NCBI GenBank assembly: GCA_905192745.1
Contig: CAJJLZ010000003.1
Location: 62,001 to 126,000 of the forward strand
Origin: an uncultured Oscillospiraceae bacterium
GTDB lineage: Bacteria; Bacillota; Clostridia; Oscillospirales; Acutalibacteraceae
DNA length: 64,000 bases
Direction: 5' to 3'
Under the pieces are notes generated by a model, which was not told the DNA's origin, did not search any database, and worked only from the letters and a program-made list of their open reading frames with translations. A program made the position numbers and the translations under genes. The first letter of the stretch is position 1. Every line of letters begins with the position of its first letter. This document shows, piece by piece, positions 49,408-59,035 of the stretch.

Positions 49408-52400
49408 CTACAAATCAAAAGTCAACGGCGTTTCCGATGCTGTGTGTGGATGAGATTCCATCACTCTCTCGCAGACTTCACTGATGGAAAGCTCCTTAGT
49501 ATCTAATGAATGCCTACAGAAATCCATATATCGCAAGGCAAATCTATTGATCGTATTTTCATGAAAAATATCGGTATTATATTCTACAAAAAGATGGAAT
49601 TGCTCATCAAATTCCCGTACATCCATTCGAATATCAAAAATGGAGATTTTATTTTCAAGCGGTATGGTTTTTATGGCCGTATCCTTCAGCTCCAAATTGG
49701 GATAATACATATTCTGCATAACAAAGCACACGGTAAAAAGAGGATTCTGATTGGTACTTCTCGGCAGTTTCAGAGCGTTGACCAATTCTTCAAACGGATA
49801 ATCCTGATTGTTAAACGCCTCCAGAACAACGGCACGCAGATATTGGATAAACGCACCGACGGACTGCCCGTCATCTATACGGCACCGTATGGGCAGAGTA
49901 TTGACAAACATCCCAATGGTTTTTTGAATATCGGCATGATTGCGGCCGGAAATGGGAACGCCCACGACAATATCCTTCTGTCCAGATTCTTGAAACAAGG
50001 TCAAATAGTAGATAGCCAGCATCCAGACGAAACTAGTTACGTTTTCACTTGCACATGCCTTTTTAAGCGACCGGAACAGTTCATCCTCTAATTGGAAATG
50101 TAGGGTGTGACCCTGATAGGAGGTATGGACCGGACGCGGAAAATCAAAAGGCAGCGTCAGTTCCGTTACCGGATCGGCATATTGATTAAGCCAGAAAGTC
50201 CGTTGTGTTGCCAGCTCTTCGCTGTTTTTTCTTTGCTCCTGCCACATAGTGTAATCCCGGTAATCCACTTTCACCGGAGGTAAATCGCGCCCTTCATACA
50301 GGGCCATAAATTCGTCGATCAGCAAACCCATGGAAGTACCGTCAGATATGATATGGTGCATGTCCACCAACAAATAGTAATGCCGCTCACCGGCTATTGC
50401 CACCATGACGCGAAGCAATGGCGATTTCGCTAGATCAAAAGGCCGGACAAACTTCCGTTTGATTGATTCAATGTGGGTAGTATTTTTTTCCACGTCAACG
50501 CGAAACTCCACATGGTCCGCAATCCGCTGCACCACTTCATTATTCTCAATTATGAAGCTAGTTCGGAAACTGTCGTGGCGCGCTATGAGACTTTCCATTA
50601 TTTCCTGAACCTTGCCGACATGAAAATCACCGTGAATCTCCAACGCACAGCACATATTGTAGCAGGTGCTGTCCGGCCTGAACTGATAAAATACATAGAT
50701 ACGTTTTTGTGCGGAAGACAAAGGGTAAACTCCGCCAATGACCGTTGACTTTGGAATGGAGCGCTCACTGTCACCGCCGTCGGCAGATTTGATGACCCGG
50801 TAAATATAACGAAGGGTCGGATGGTCGAACAAATCGCTCAGAGGAACAGCGACACCAAATTCCTGATGAAAAGCCGTCACCAATTGAATCATCTTTATGG
50901 ACTGTCCACCCAGCTCAAAGAAATTGCTATCCATATCGATGGATGAAATATTCAGAATATCAAGGCATATCTGTCTCAGTCGGTCCAGGACGGGCCCGTT
51001 CCGTTTATCACGGCTATCCGCTGTCTGCAAGTCGTTCTCAGGTATAGGCGGAAGGATACACGGAACGTCCGTCGGCGGATTCTTCACCGTATTTGAAGGA
51101 TCCAACCAGTAAGATTTATGGTCAAACGGATAGATCGGCAACGAAATAACCCGGCACTGCTGGCGGGGATATAGCAGAGAAGTCTTACACTGCTGGCTGG
51201 TGCAGTAATACTGCGCCAGCTCTTCAGGGGTCTGCGGCTCCCGGGCCAGCATAGTTTTCTTAATGGATTTGCTGCATACACCAGTGAATATCCCGCTATT
51301 CGTATCCGTTTTACAGTTCGAAAGAAACACATCCAATTTCTCAGATAAGTCTCTGGCATTCACACAAACGATGGCTAGTCTATGTTGTAACACGCTTCTT
51401 CTCGCACAGGTATAAATATAATCAGCCCATTCTTCCGGTTTTAATGAAGAAATACGAGCGCGATGCCGGCAAACCAGTTTTCTCAGGGAATCGGCGCTAT
51501 GCGCCGACAGAACCGCAACCATCGGCTGATCCTGCAGCTCCTCTTCTTTTATGAAGGTATCCGGCACTTTGGGAGCCTCCTCCAGCACTGCATGACAATT
51601 GGTCCCGCTCAATCCAAACGAACTCACCCCTGCACGCAAAGGATGACTTTCGCGCCATGGAGTAGTTTTGGTATTCAGATAAATCGGGCCGTCAATAAAC
51701 CGAATATAAGGGTTGGGATACTGCAGGTGAATGGTGGCAGGCAATTCGCGATGCCAGAGCGCCAAAACCGTTTTAATAAATGCCGTTATACCCGCAGCGC
51801 CGTCCGCCAGATGTCCGACATTGGATTTTGAGGATCCCACCGCGCAAAACTGCTTCTTGTCGGTGTACTTGCGAAAAGCGTCGGCGATTCCATTAATCTC
51901 AATGGGATCTCCCAGCTGGGTACCGGTACCGTGCGCTTCAATGTACGATATGGTTTCCGGATCCACTCCCGCCGCGTTCCAGGCTTGTTCGATAGCAGCC
52001 GTCTGGGAGGCAGGATTTGGCGACGTAAGTCCGTTGGAACGTCCATCGTGATTGACCGCGCTTCCTTTTATCACCGCGTAAATCCGATCGTTATCTTTTT
52101 GCGCCTGCTCCAAGGACTTTATGAGCACTACACCGCACCCCTCCCCCTTGACAATACCGTTCGCCGACGCATCAAACGGTTTGCATCGCTTATCACAAGA
52201 CGTTATTCCGATGGCTTCCCAGACACCGTTTTGCGACTCCGGGATCAGGAAAAGTGAAACGCCACCGACCAGCGCCATGCTGCACGCTCCCTCGCGTATG
52301 GAGGCGCAGGCGGTATGTAACGCAACCAGAGAGGATGAGCAAGCTGTATTGATCATCATGCTGGGACCCTTTAAGTTGAGCCAGTAGGAAAGCCGGCCGC

Positions 52401-52953
52401 ATATAAAAGGGGAGGAATTCCCTGTAATCAGCAAAGCATCGCCGGTATTCGTCAGCCGGTAATATTCGCTGGCACTGTTTCCGATGAATACACCGGTGTC
52501 GCTGTTGTCGAGGGAAGCAATCGAATATCCTGCGTTTTCACAAGCCTGGTAGGCCACTTCGAGAAAGATACGTTGCTGGGGATCCATAAACTTAGCTTCC
52601 CTCTCCGAAATGCCGAAAAAATCCGGATCGAACAGGTCGACGTCTTCCAAATATCCACAGTGATTCGTTTCACCCAGCATATCGATGCTGTCCCCGAAAA
52701 ATGGGCGCAACAATTCCTTGCGGCTGGAGGGCATTGGTCCAACTAAATCCGTACCGTTCACAAGATGGCGCCAAAACTCATCGATATCGACAGACTGAGG
52801 ATACCGGCAACTCATTCCAACCACGGCAAAGGCATCCGACTCTGAACCGTGCCGCTGCGTCGGAGACTCAAGAGATTTGATAATTTGATAAGCCGCGCTT
52901 TTTGAAATCTCGCCCTGATGAAGCAGTCGGAGGATTTGCTTGATGTCTGACAT
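49408..52953 (-). CDS. Hybrid PKS-NRPS protein, KS-ACP-C, no acyltransferase
   Basis: An 1181-residue enzyme. N-terminal helix-rich docking segment (1-40); ketosynthase ~43-470 with C205 (NTACSSSL), H341 (EAHGTGT) and H381 (NVGHL); post-KS linker ending LPIYPFDHKSYW; carrier domain with S685 (FELGGQSIKM); condensation domain ~743-1165 with HHIISDG (866-872), VGVPISGRNHADIQ and YPFEELVNAL. No acyltransferase, so a trans-acting AT is needed, and the C-domain has no partner in the same protein. The ATG at 52953 follows GGAGATGAAT and the radical SAM stop by 1 base. Confidence 0.92.
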   Translation of the reverse strand: MSDIKQILRLLHQGEISKSAAYQIIKSLESPTQRHGSESDAFAVVGMSCRYPQSVDIDEFWRHLVNGTDLVGPMPSSRKELLRPFFGDSIDMLGETNHCGYLEDVDLFDPDFFGISEREAKFMDPQQRIFLEVAYQACENAGYSIASLDNSDTGVFIGNSASEYYRLTNTGDALLITGNSSPFICGRLSYWLNLKGPSMMINTACSSSLVALHTACASIREGACSMALVGGVSLFLIPESQNGVWEAIGITSCDKRCKPFDASANGIVKGEGCGVVLIKSLEQAQKDNDRIYAVIKGSAVNHDGRSNGLTSPNPASQTAAIEQAWNAAGVDPETISYIEAHGTGTQLGDPIEINGIADAFRKYTDKKQFCAVGSSKSNVGHLADGAAGITAFIKTVLALWHRELPATIHLQYPNPYIRFIDGPIYLNTKTTPWRESHPLRAGVSSFGLSGTNCHAVLEEAPKVPDTFIKEEELQDQPMVAVLSAHSADSLRKLVCRHRARISSLKPEEWADYIYTCARRSVLQHRLAIVCVNARDLSEKLDVFLSNCKTDTNSGIFTGVCSKSIKKTMLAREPQTPEELAQYYCTSQQCKTSLLYPRQQCRVISLPIYPFDHKSYWLDPSNTVKNPPTDVPCILPPIPENDLQTADSRDKRNGPVLDRLRQICLDILNISSIDMDSNFFELGGQSIKMIQLVTAFHQEFGVAVPLSDLFDHPTLRYIYRVIKSADGGDSERSIPKSTVIGGVYPLSSAQKRIYVFYQFRPDSTCYNMCCALEIHGDFHVGKVQEIMESLIARHDSFRTSFIIENNEVVQRIADHVEFRVDVEKNTTHIESIKRKFVRPFDLAKSPLLRVMVAIAGERHYYLLVDMHHIISDGTSMGLLIDEFMALYEGRDLPPVKVDYRDYTMWQEQRKNSEELATQRTFWLNQYADPVTELTLPFDFPRPVHTSYQGHTLHFQLEDELFRSLKKACASENVTSFVWMLAIYYLTLFQESGQKDIVVGVPISGRNHADIQKTIGMFVNTLPIRCRIDDGQSVGAFIQYLRAVVLEAFNNQDYPFEELVNALKLPRSTNQNPLFTVCFVMQNMYYPNLELKDTAIKTIPLENKISIFDIRMDVREFDEQFHLFVEYNTDIFHENTINRFALRYMDFCRHSLDTKELSISEVCERVMESHPHTASETPLTFDL

Positions 52954-52954
52954 A

Positions 52955-54463
52955 TTATTCATCTCCATAAAGCATGCGGATCTGTTCATCGACTTCGCTG
53001 TCGCTTACATAAATAGGAACTACACGCCCGTCTTGCTCAAGTGCTGCTTTATCAATAAAATATTTTTGCGGGAAAACACGTTCTAGTACCTTTTGTTTTT
53101 TGTACCAGTTCAGCTGTTTGATTTTCCAATGGTACTCCATCTCCCGGCGTATGCTTGCATCGCTCACTTTGATCGCATCAATGGGAATCGTCATGTCGAA
53201 AGTGGCGTCCATAAACGATACCCAGTATTGCCGGCGCTGGCTCTCGTTCGCCTGTTGGAGATAGACGTTCATTTTTTCAAACATACAAAACGAGGCATAC
53301 CGCTGAAGATGGTAAAAGTGTGCCTGCGCATTCAAACACGCCGTTTTATCCACAAACAGCCCATAGCATGTCTCATATTGATAATACGGAGAGAGAGCCA
53401 AAACGTTAAAATTACGGATTCCGTTGGAAAAATCAGACCCGACATAATCCTTGTACCGATTGATTTCAAAAAGAAGAAAATCCGATTCTTTTACTAAACG
53501 TAGGTTTTGTTCGCGATCATAATCGTCTTCCGTATCAAATCCGCTGATGAGAAAGGCAAAAGGCAAAACTCCGTATTTGCGGCAGATGACTGCCGCATCG
53601 TACATCATATCGACGCTCAGGTTTTTGTTGATATATTGAGAAAGCCGTTCACTGGCATTTTCAATACCGAAATCAAGGCGGCGGCACCCGTCCCGGGATA
53701 TCTGCGCTATGAACGTTTCGTCAATCTGATCAACACGCCCTGTGGTGGCAAAATATATCCCGTGTTTTCGTAACAATGCCGTATATTGTAACGCCAGTGT
53801 GCGATTCATAAGTACGTTATCATATCCAAGATACAGTTCCGTTATACCCTGACTTTTTTGAAACGTGATTTCCTCTTCAACCCGTTCCAGCGACTTTTTC
53901 CAAAAATTTTGCCGGTTATGTATAACGGAACAAAAACGGCATTTCGATCCACAGCCGGACAGAGGAATAACAGACGGTCCAGGAATCATCACATCGTTTT
54001 CATGATCCGTGCAATGGTATTCAATGGAACGATACTGCTGTATCCTGTCCCGACAATATAGACCGTGAATGTCAGACAAAGGGGTTCTACGAATCAACTC
54101 AACCAGCATATCCTCGCCATCTCCCAGAAAAACGGCGTCAATATGTGGATGCAGGGCAAAGACGTCCAACTGCAGTAGGTTCGGGAGCCATCCGCCGATT
54201 AAAACTGTGGCCCGCGGCGCCAGTAACTGGATGCGATCAAGTATTTCAATAACGGTACGATTATTGTAGCACCATACACTCATCAGCACCATTTTTACAT
54301 CGGCGTTTTCCTTCAGCCATGTTTCCAGCCTGTCATAGGAAAAATCGTGTTCACCGTGTATGAAGGCAAAGTCAGCGTCGCTGTCAGATAGAATTTTTTC
54401 AAAAATCTGGATTGCTTTGTACACTTGCCCGAAATAATCGCTCTGCAACAGTAAAAAGTCCAT
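52955..54463 (-). CDS. B12-binding radical SAM enzyme (second)
   Basis: A 502-residue protein. The N-terminus (1-145) resembles a cobalamin-binding domain with KMVLMSVWCYNNRTVIEILD, TVLIGGWLPNLL and DAVFLGDGEDMLVELI; the radical SAM motif is SGCGSKCRFCSV (C-x3-C-x2-C, ~175-182), followed by TELYLGYDNVLMN and RLDFGIENASERLSQ. It lies between the two PKS genes and is translationally coupled to the KS-ACP-C gene, so it probably modifies the growing chain, for example by C-methylation. AGGAAAGGA precedes the ATG. Confidence 0.88.
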   Translation of the reverse strand: MDFLLLQSDYFGQVYKAIQIFEKILSDSDADFAFIHGEHDFSYDRLETWLKENADVKMVLMSVWCYNNRTVIEILDRIQLLAPRATVLIGGWLPNLLQLDVFALHPHIDAVFLGDGEDMLVELIRRTPLSDIHGLYCRDRIQQYRSIEYHCTDHENDVMIPGPSVIPLSGCGSKCRFCSVIHNRQNFWKKSLERVEEEITFQKSQGITELYLGYDNVLMNRTLALQYTALLRKHGIYFATTGRVDQIDETFIAQISRDGCRRLDFGIENASERLSQYINKNLSVDMMYDAAVICRKYGVLPFAFLISGFDTEDDYDREQNLRLVKESDFLLFEINRYKDYVGSDFSNGIRNFNVLALSPYYQYETCYGLFVDKTACLNAQAHFYHLQRYASFCMFEKMNVYLQQANESQRRQYWVSFMDATFDMTIPIDAIKVSDASIRREMEYHWKIKQLNWYKKQKVLERVFPQKYFIDKAALEQDGRVVPIYVSDSEVDEQIRMLYGDE

Positions 54464-54478
54464 AGATTTTATCCTTTC

Positions 54479-57400
54479 CTACTCGTCTTTTTTGTCGGAA
54501 AGTCGTTGAACCGCCAGGTCCACCGACATGGTTCCTGTCTGCACCAAATCCAGCAAATCCGCCAATTCGTCGCCGCAGGAGGAGGGGACGATTTGGGGTG
54601 CGAGTTGCTGCTTTACATAATCTGTGAAACTGTGTAAAGACGGATAGGTAAAGATCACAGAGACATCCAGGTCCAAGCCGAACGTATCCTTGATACTGTC
54701 CAGCAATTTGATGGCCATCAGTGAGTCGCCTCCAACATTGAAAAAGTCTTCATTTTCGTCGACGTCACAGTATCCCAGAACCTCCAGCCAGATTTGACGG
54801 ATTTTTTCAGGAATCTTATCAGAGTATCCCGTGCCTACTGGGGCTTGCTCCGATTTCGCCGCGCCGTCAGTCTCCGTAAGGGCCGGGGATACCGGTCGAG
54901 CACAGGTGGCGGAAGCTCTGAAATCAATCGGAACCCGCAGAAGACTTTGCAGCCGAGTCAGGCGTTGCTCCTCCAAATCCTCAAAAAGGATAAACGGGTT
55001 CCGCAAAACCATAATCCGGCGGAAAGCGGCATCAAACTCTGCCGCGCTCATGATGGGAAATGGTTCTTCCAAATCCGGTTTATCCTGAGCCAGACCCGGC
55101 AGGGAAAGTGCCAGCGTATACTGATCCGCACGGCGCCGCCTGCGGACATAGGTGTAGACATCCTGCACCATATTAGCCGCCGCACAATCCGACCGCCCGG
55201 CTCCCCCAAATACAGAGGACACTGAAGACAACATCACGAAAAAACGTGGTGCGTCCTCCTCAGTCACCTCATCAAGGTTCATAACCGACTGGATTTTTGC
55301 AGAAACGGCAGTATACAGTTCGCCGGCGGTCAATTCGGACACAGACTTACGATAAACCTGCATGACGCAATTCAGCACACCGTTTATCCGTCTGTATTTC
55401 CGCCGCACCAATTCACAGATATCGGATAAAGCCTCTTTATCCGTCACATCTCCCACCATCGTGACGACAGCCGCTCCCCTTTGTTCGATTGCCTGTATAG
55501 CTTCTATTTGATAGCGGAGTTTTTCATTCTGTGGCAACGTCTCCAGAAGTGAAGGCCATTCCTCCCGCCCGGGTAGCATCGTCCTTCCTACCAGGATAAA
55601 AGTGGGATTACGAACCACGGAGGCAATTGTCAGGCATAAATGAAGACCGACGTATCCCATTCCCCCGGTTAAGAGAATAACATCGCCGTCCCTCACCCAG
55701 GAGCCGTCCGGTGATTCCTGCGCGGACAACGGCACAATATGCTGGACAAGACGTGTTTGGCCGCGGTAAGCGACGGTATACGCCCGTTCGCTGATAGGAA
55801 CAGCTGCCTCCTCCACAATAATCCTCGCGGCGGAAATGCTGTCTATGTGCGTTTCGACATCCATGCACCCGCACTGCAGCAGGGGATATTCCTGACTGAC
55901 TACACGACTGAAACCCCACAACGCCGCCTTCTCCGGCTGGATACCGATATCAGTATCTAGAGCGTGTACGGCGCGGTCCGTTACAAGGGTAACGGGAATC
56001 AGCCTGTTCTGCAGATGGCTTATTTCACGAACCAGATGATAGAACCCCAAAAGGCTGTCGGACCATGTCTGTGTATCCTCATGGCCGTTCTCCAGTCCCC
56101 ACATGTACAAAATACCGGATACAGGCTTTTTATCCAGACACAAACCGACCAGCAGGTGGCCCATGTCTAGGGCGTAGTTTGGTCGTACACGGTATTGCCG
56201 TTGCGGCACAACTTCTTCGTATGCCGCCGCCGGCTCCACAGCAATCGTATCTACTCCCCTATTCATCAACAGATTGTCCACGCAGCGACCGATATCTCCA
56301 TTAGTGCGAAAAACGATCCATCTTCCATCCAAAGTGTCCGTCATGGATTTTTTTAACGGAGTTTCTAGCCAAACCGCATCATGTAAATCTTTCCACGGGT
56401 CATAAGCGTCGCTTTTCCGCGCAGCAATCAGCGCATTGTCTACCTCAGGAAACAGTCTCTGATCCGAAGGCAAGCTCACCGCATCGGTATATCCGGAGTC
56501 AGATAACGCTTTTTTCCACTTTTCTATCGACATCAGCGGTGAGCAATGACGCAAAGAAACATCATGAAATGTCCACCATCCGTCTGTCAAGCCCCAAACC
56601 AATGTGGTCCATACAGCGTCACTGACGTCTTCAACGAGGACGAGCATACCGTCTTTCTGTAAATAATCGCCGATATTGCGTAGCGCCATGGTGACATCCG
56701 CCACAGTATGAACGACATTCAGACCAATAACAAGGTCCATGCTCCCGGCAAGGGGAATGGCCGGCTTCTCATTGATGTCCAATACATGATATTGAACAAA
56801 GGGATACTTACGAAACCTTTCCCGGGCATCCACGAGATACCCGTTGCTGATATCGGTGAAATAGTATTCCACGTCCAATCCCACGAGAAGAGGAAGCACT
56901 TGCTGTGTGAAGATACCAGCGCCGGCGCCAATTTCAAGAATTTTCAGCGGCCGATTCTTCATCCTGTTTACATATTGGGCAACAGCCTGTTTTCCTACAA
57001 GCTGAATGCTGTCTGCCAGCGGATGGTGATCCCTCACGTATTGATGGATTAGATCGTTGTTTCCTTTGGGATACAGAACTCTCAGCGCATTGCTCTTCCC
57101 GGACAATATCTCCGGATATGCCTCCAGGCAATACCGCAGTAGCAGGAACTCCCCGTGATCGTCAGGCAGTTGGCGTACCGCTGATTCCAGCAATTCCTGA
57201 GCGGGTGTATGCCGGTAATCCGTTGATAGGCATATGGTATCCCGATCTGACACCACAATGTGTCTCTGGATCAGAACCCCGACCATATAATCGAAGAGAC
57301 GACGATACTGCTCTGTAACTGCCGCTTGCTTGCGTATATCCTCCATTGTACACGGATAATCCAGTACAATCCCTTGGCTCTGGAGATATTCCACGATAAG

Positions 57401-59035
57401 CGACACCGCATAACGGTCTAGCAAATCCTGCTTTTCCACGTTTCCAGCAACCCTTGATGTCTGCATGATCGATTCACCAAAGCGCAACGTATCTGCAAAG
57501 GCGGAATAGCCACCGACGGGAGTTTTTTCCCCCTCCGCAGCGCTATTCAGCCCGCAGGCGGTGCCATGGGGTGTATAATCGTACACGATTTCCCGAAGTC
57601 TCCGGGAATCAGCCCCGCTCAGCGGAATCTCACGCTGCGTAGGCGTGCCGTTGTCCGCAATATTCTCTAAAACCACATGGCAGTTAGTCCCGCTGAGCCC
57701 GAAAGCGCTGACGCCGGCAATCAACCGCCCGGATTGCGTCCGCCAAGGTTCTCCTTCGGTCTGTATGTAGAGGGATAACGCGTCAGTGTCCACTAAGGGG
57801 CTGAAGCGGTGAAAATGCAGAGATTTGGGCAGAAAGCGGTTATGCAGCATCAAAGCCGTTTTTATAAACGAAGCGATACCTGAGGCAGAATCCAGATGGC
57901 CAATGTTGGTTTTAACCGAACCGACCGCGCACCGATGATTCCGGGCAGCGCACTGTTTGAAGGCACCGTCAATTCCTTGAATTTCAATAGGATCCCCAAT
58001 GGGAGTACCGGTGCCGTGCGCTTCGATATATGATACATCGTCGGGCCGGATACCGGCATCCTTCCAGGCGCTCATAATAAGATTTTGTTGCGCGATCGGG
58101 TTCGGTACCGTTATACCAGAGGTTTTCCCATCGTTGTTCACAGAAGCGCCTTTTACAACGGCGTAAATACGGTTGTTTTGGGCCTTTGCCGAAGTCAGGG
58201 TTTTCAGGATCACCACCCCGCATCCCTCGCCTGAACCGATGCCATCCGCCATCTCATCAAACGCCTTGCATCGGCAGTCGGGTGCTTCGGTACGCACTCC
58301 ATAGGTATCCAGCTTTACAGGAAAAAGATTGAGGTTGACACCGCCGACAACCGCCATGTGTATATGGCCCTCGTACAAATCACGGCAAGCCTGCACCAGG
58401 GCTACAAGGGACGACGAGCACGACGTGTCGATGACCAGTGATGGACCGGTAAAATTATAAAAATAACTGATGCGGCTGGCTAGGATCGAGGCAAGATTTC
58501 CAGCGACTGCCGAGGGCTCCGTAACCGGAATCAACCGCCCGTAATCCGATTGGCTGCAGCCTATATAAACACCGGTGGACGATCCGTTTACCTGCTCTCT
58601 GGTATATCCCGCATCCAGCAAAGCCTTCGCCGCTTCCTGCAGCAGAATTCGTTGCTGCGGATCGATCACCTTCGCCTCCCCGGGGGCGATATGAAACGTC
58701 TCAGCGTCAAAATCGAAAATACGGGACAAGTATCCTCCGTCGTAGTATTCGATCTGGTCGGCGGCAATACCCAGTTCTCCGGCTACATACGGGTTGACAT
58801 ATCGCTGCCGGTCCATTGGATATGGACCGATGCAATCCTCCCCGTTAACCAGCAGATCCCAGAATGCAGCAAGGGATTCCGCTTTTGGAAAACGCCCCGC
58901 CATGCCAATTACAGCGATATCTTTTACTATGGAAGCAGACCGGTCATCCAATTCCTGCAGATATCTGGCCCCTTGTTTTTTATCCAAATGATTTTGCAAC
59001 ACCTGATCGACAATATATTCCCGGATATTATCCAT
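54479..59035 (-). CDS. PKS module KS-MT-KR-ACP without acyltransferase
   Basis: A 1518-residue PKS. KS ~38-460 with C206 (DTSCSSSL), H340 (EAHGTGT) and H380 (NIGHL); a SAM methyltransferase ~570-875 with ILEIGAGAGIF (~699-709); KR ~900-1350, NADPH motif LLTGGMGYVG, but the catalytic stretch SSVSSVFGGAGRSDCAAAN has cysteine where the active-site tyrosine belongs; ACP with S1438 (NVGGDSLMAI). No AT. It would extend by a malonyl-type unit, C-methylate, and perhaps leave the ketone. The ATG at 59035 (MDNIREYIVD) has GGGAG ~10 bases upstream and overlaps the NRPS stop. Confidence 0.92.
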   Translation of the reverse strand: MDNIREYIVDQVLQNHLDKKQGARYLQELDDRSASIVKDIAVIGMAGRFPKAESLAAFWDLLVNGEDCIGPYPMDRQRYVNPYVAGELGIAADQIEYYDGGYLSRIFDFDAETFHIAPGEAKVIDPQQRILLQEAAKALLDAGYTREQVNGSSTGVYIGCSQSDYGRLIPVTEPSAVAGNLASILASRISYFYNFTGPSLVIDTSCSSSLVALVQACRDLYEGHIHMAVVGGVNLNLFPVKLDTYGVRTEAPDCRCKAFDEMADGIGSGEGCGVVILKTLTSAKAQNNRIYAVVKGASVNNDGKTSGITVPNPIAQQNLIMSAWKDAGIRPDDVSYIEAHGTGTPIGDPIEIQGIDGAFKQCAARNHRCAVGSVKTNIGHLDSASGIASFIKTALMLHNRFLPKSLHFHRFSPLVDTDALSLYIQTEGEPWRTQSGRLIAGVSAFGLSGTNCHVVLENIADNGTPTQREIPLSGADSRRLREIVYDYTPHGTACGLNSAAEGEKTPVGGYSAFADTLRFGESIMQTSRVAGNVEKQDLLDRYAVSLIVEYLQSQGIVLDYPCTMEDIRKQAAVTEQYRRLFDYMVGVLIQRHIVVSDRDTICLSTDYRHTPAQELLESAVRQLPDDHGEFLLLRYCLEAYPEILSGKSNALRVLYPKGNNDLIHQYVRDHHPLADSIQLVGKQAVAQYVNRMKNRPLKILEIGAGAGIFTQQVLPLLVGLDVEYYFTDISNGYLVDARERFRKYPFVQYHVLDINEKPAIPLAGSMDLVIGLNVVHTVADVTMALRNIGDYLQKDGMLVLVEDVSDAVWTTLVWGLTDGWWTFHDVSLRHCSPLMSIEKWKKALSDSGYTDAVSLPSDQRLFPEVDNALIAARKSDAYDPWKDLHDAVWLETPLKKSMTDTLDGRWIVFRTNGDIGRCVDNLLMNRGVDTIAVEPAAAYEEVVPQRQYRVRPNYALDMGHLLVGLCLDKKPVSGILYMWGLENGHEDTQTWSDSLLGFYHLVREISHLQNRLIPVTLVTDRAVHALDTDIGIQPEKAALWGFSRVVSQEYPLLQCGCMDVETHIDSISAARIIVEEAAVPISERAYTVAYRGQTRLVQHIVPLSAQESPDGSWVRDGDVILLTGGMGYVGLHLCLTIASVVRNPTFILVGRTMLPGREEWPSLLETLPQNEKLRYQIEAIQAIEQRGAAVVTMVGDVTDKEALSDICELVRRKYRRINGVLNCVMQVYRKSVSELTAGELYTAVSAKIQSVMNLDEVTEEDAPRFFVMLSSVSSVFGGAGRSDCAAANMVQDVYTYVRRRRRADQYTLALSLPGLAQDKPDLEEPFPIMSAAEFDAAFRRIMVLRNPFILFEDLEEQRLTRLQSLLRVPIDFRASATCARPVSPALTETDGAAKSEQAPVGTGYSDKIPEKIRQIWLEVLGYCDVDENEDFFNVGGDSLMAIKLLDSIKDTFGLDLDVSVIFTYPSLHSFTDYVKQQLAPQIVPSSCGDELADLLDLVQTGTMSVDLAVQRLSDKKDE

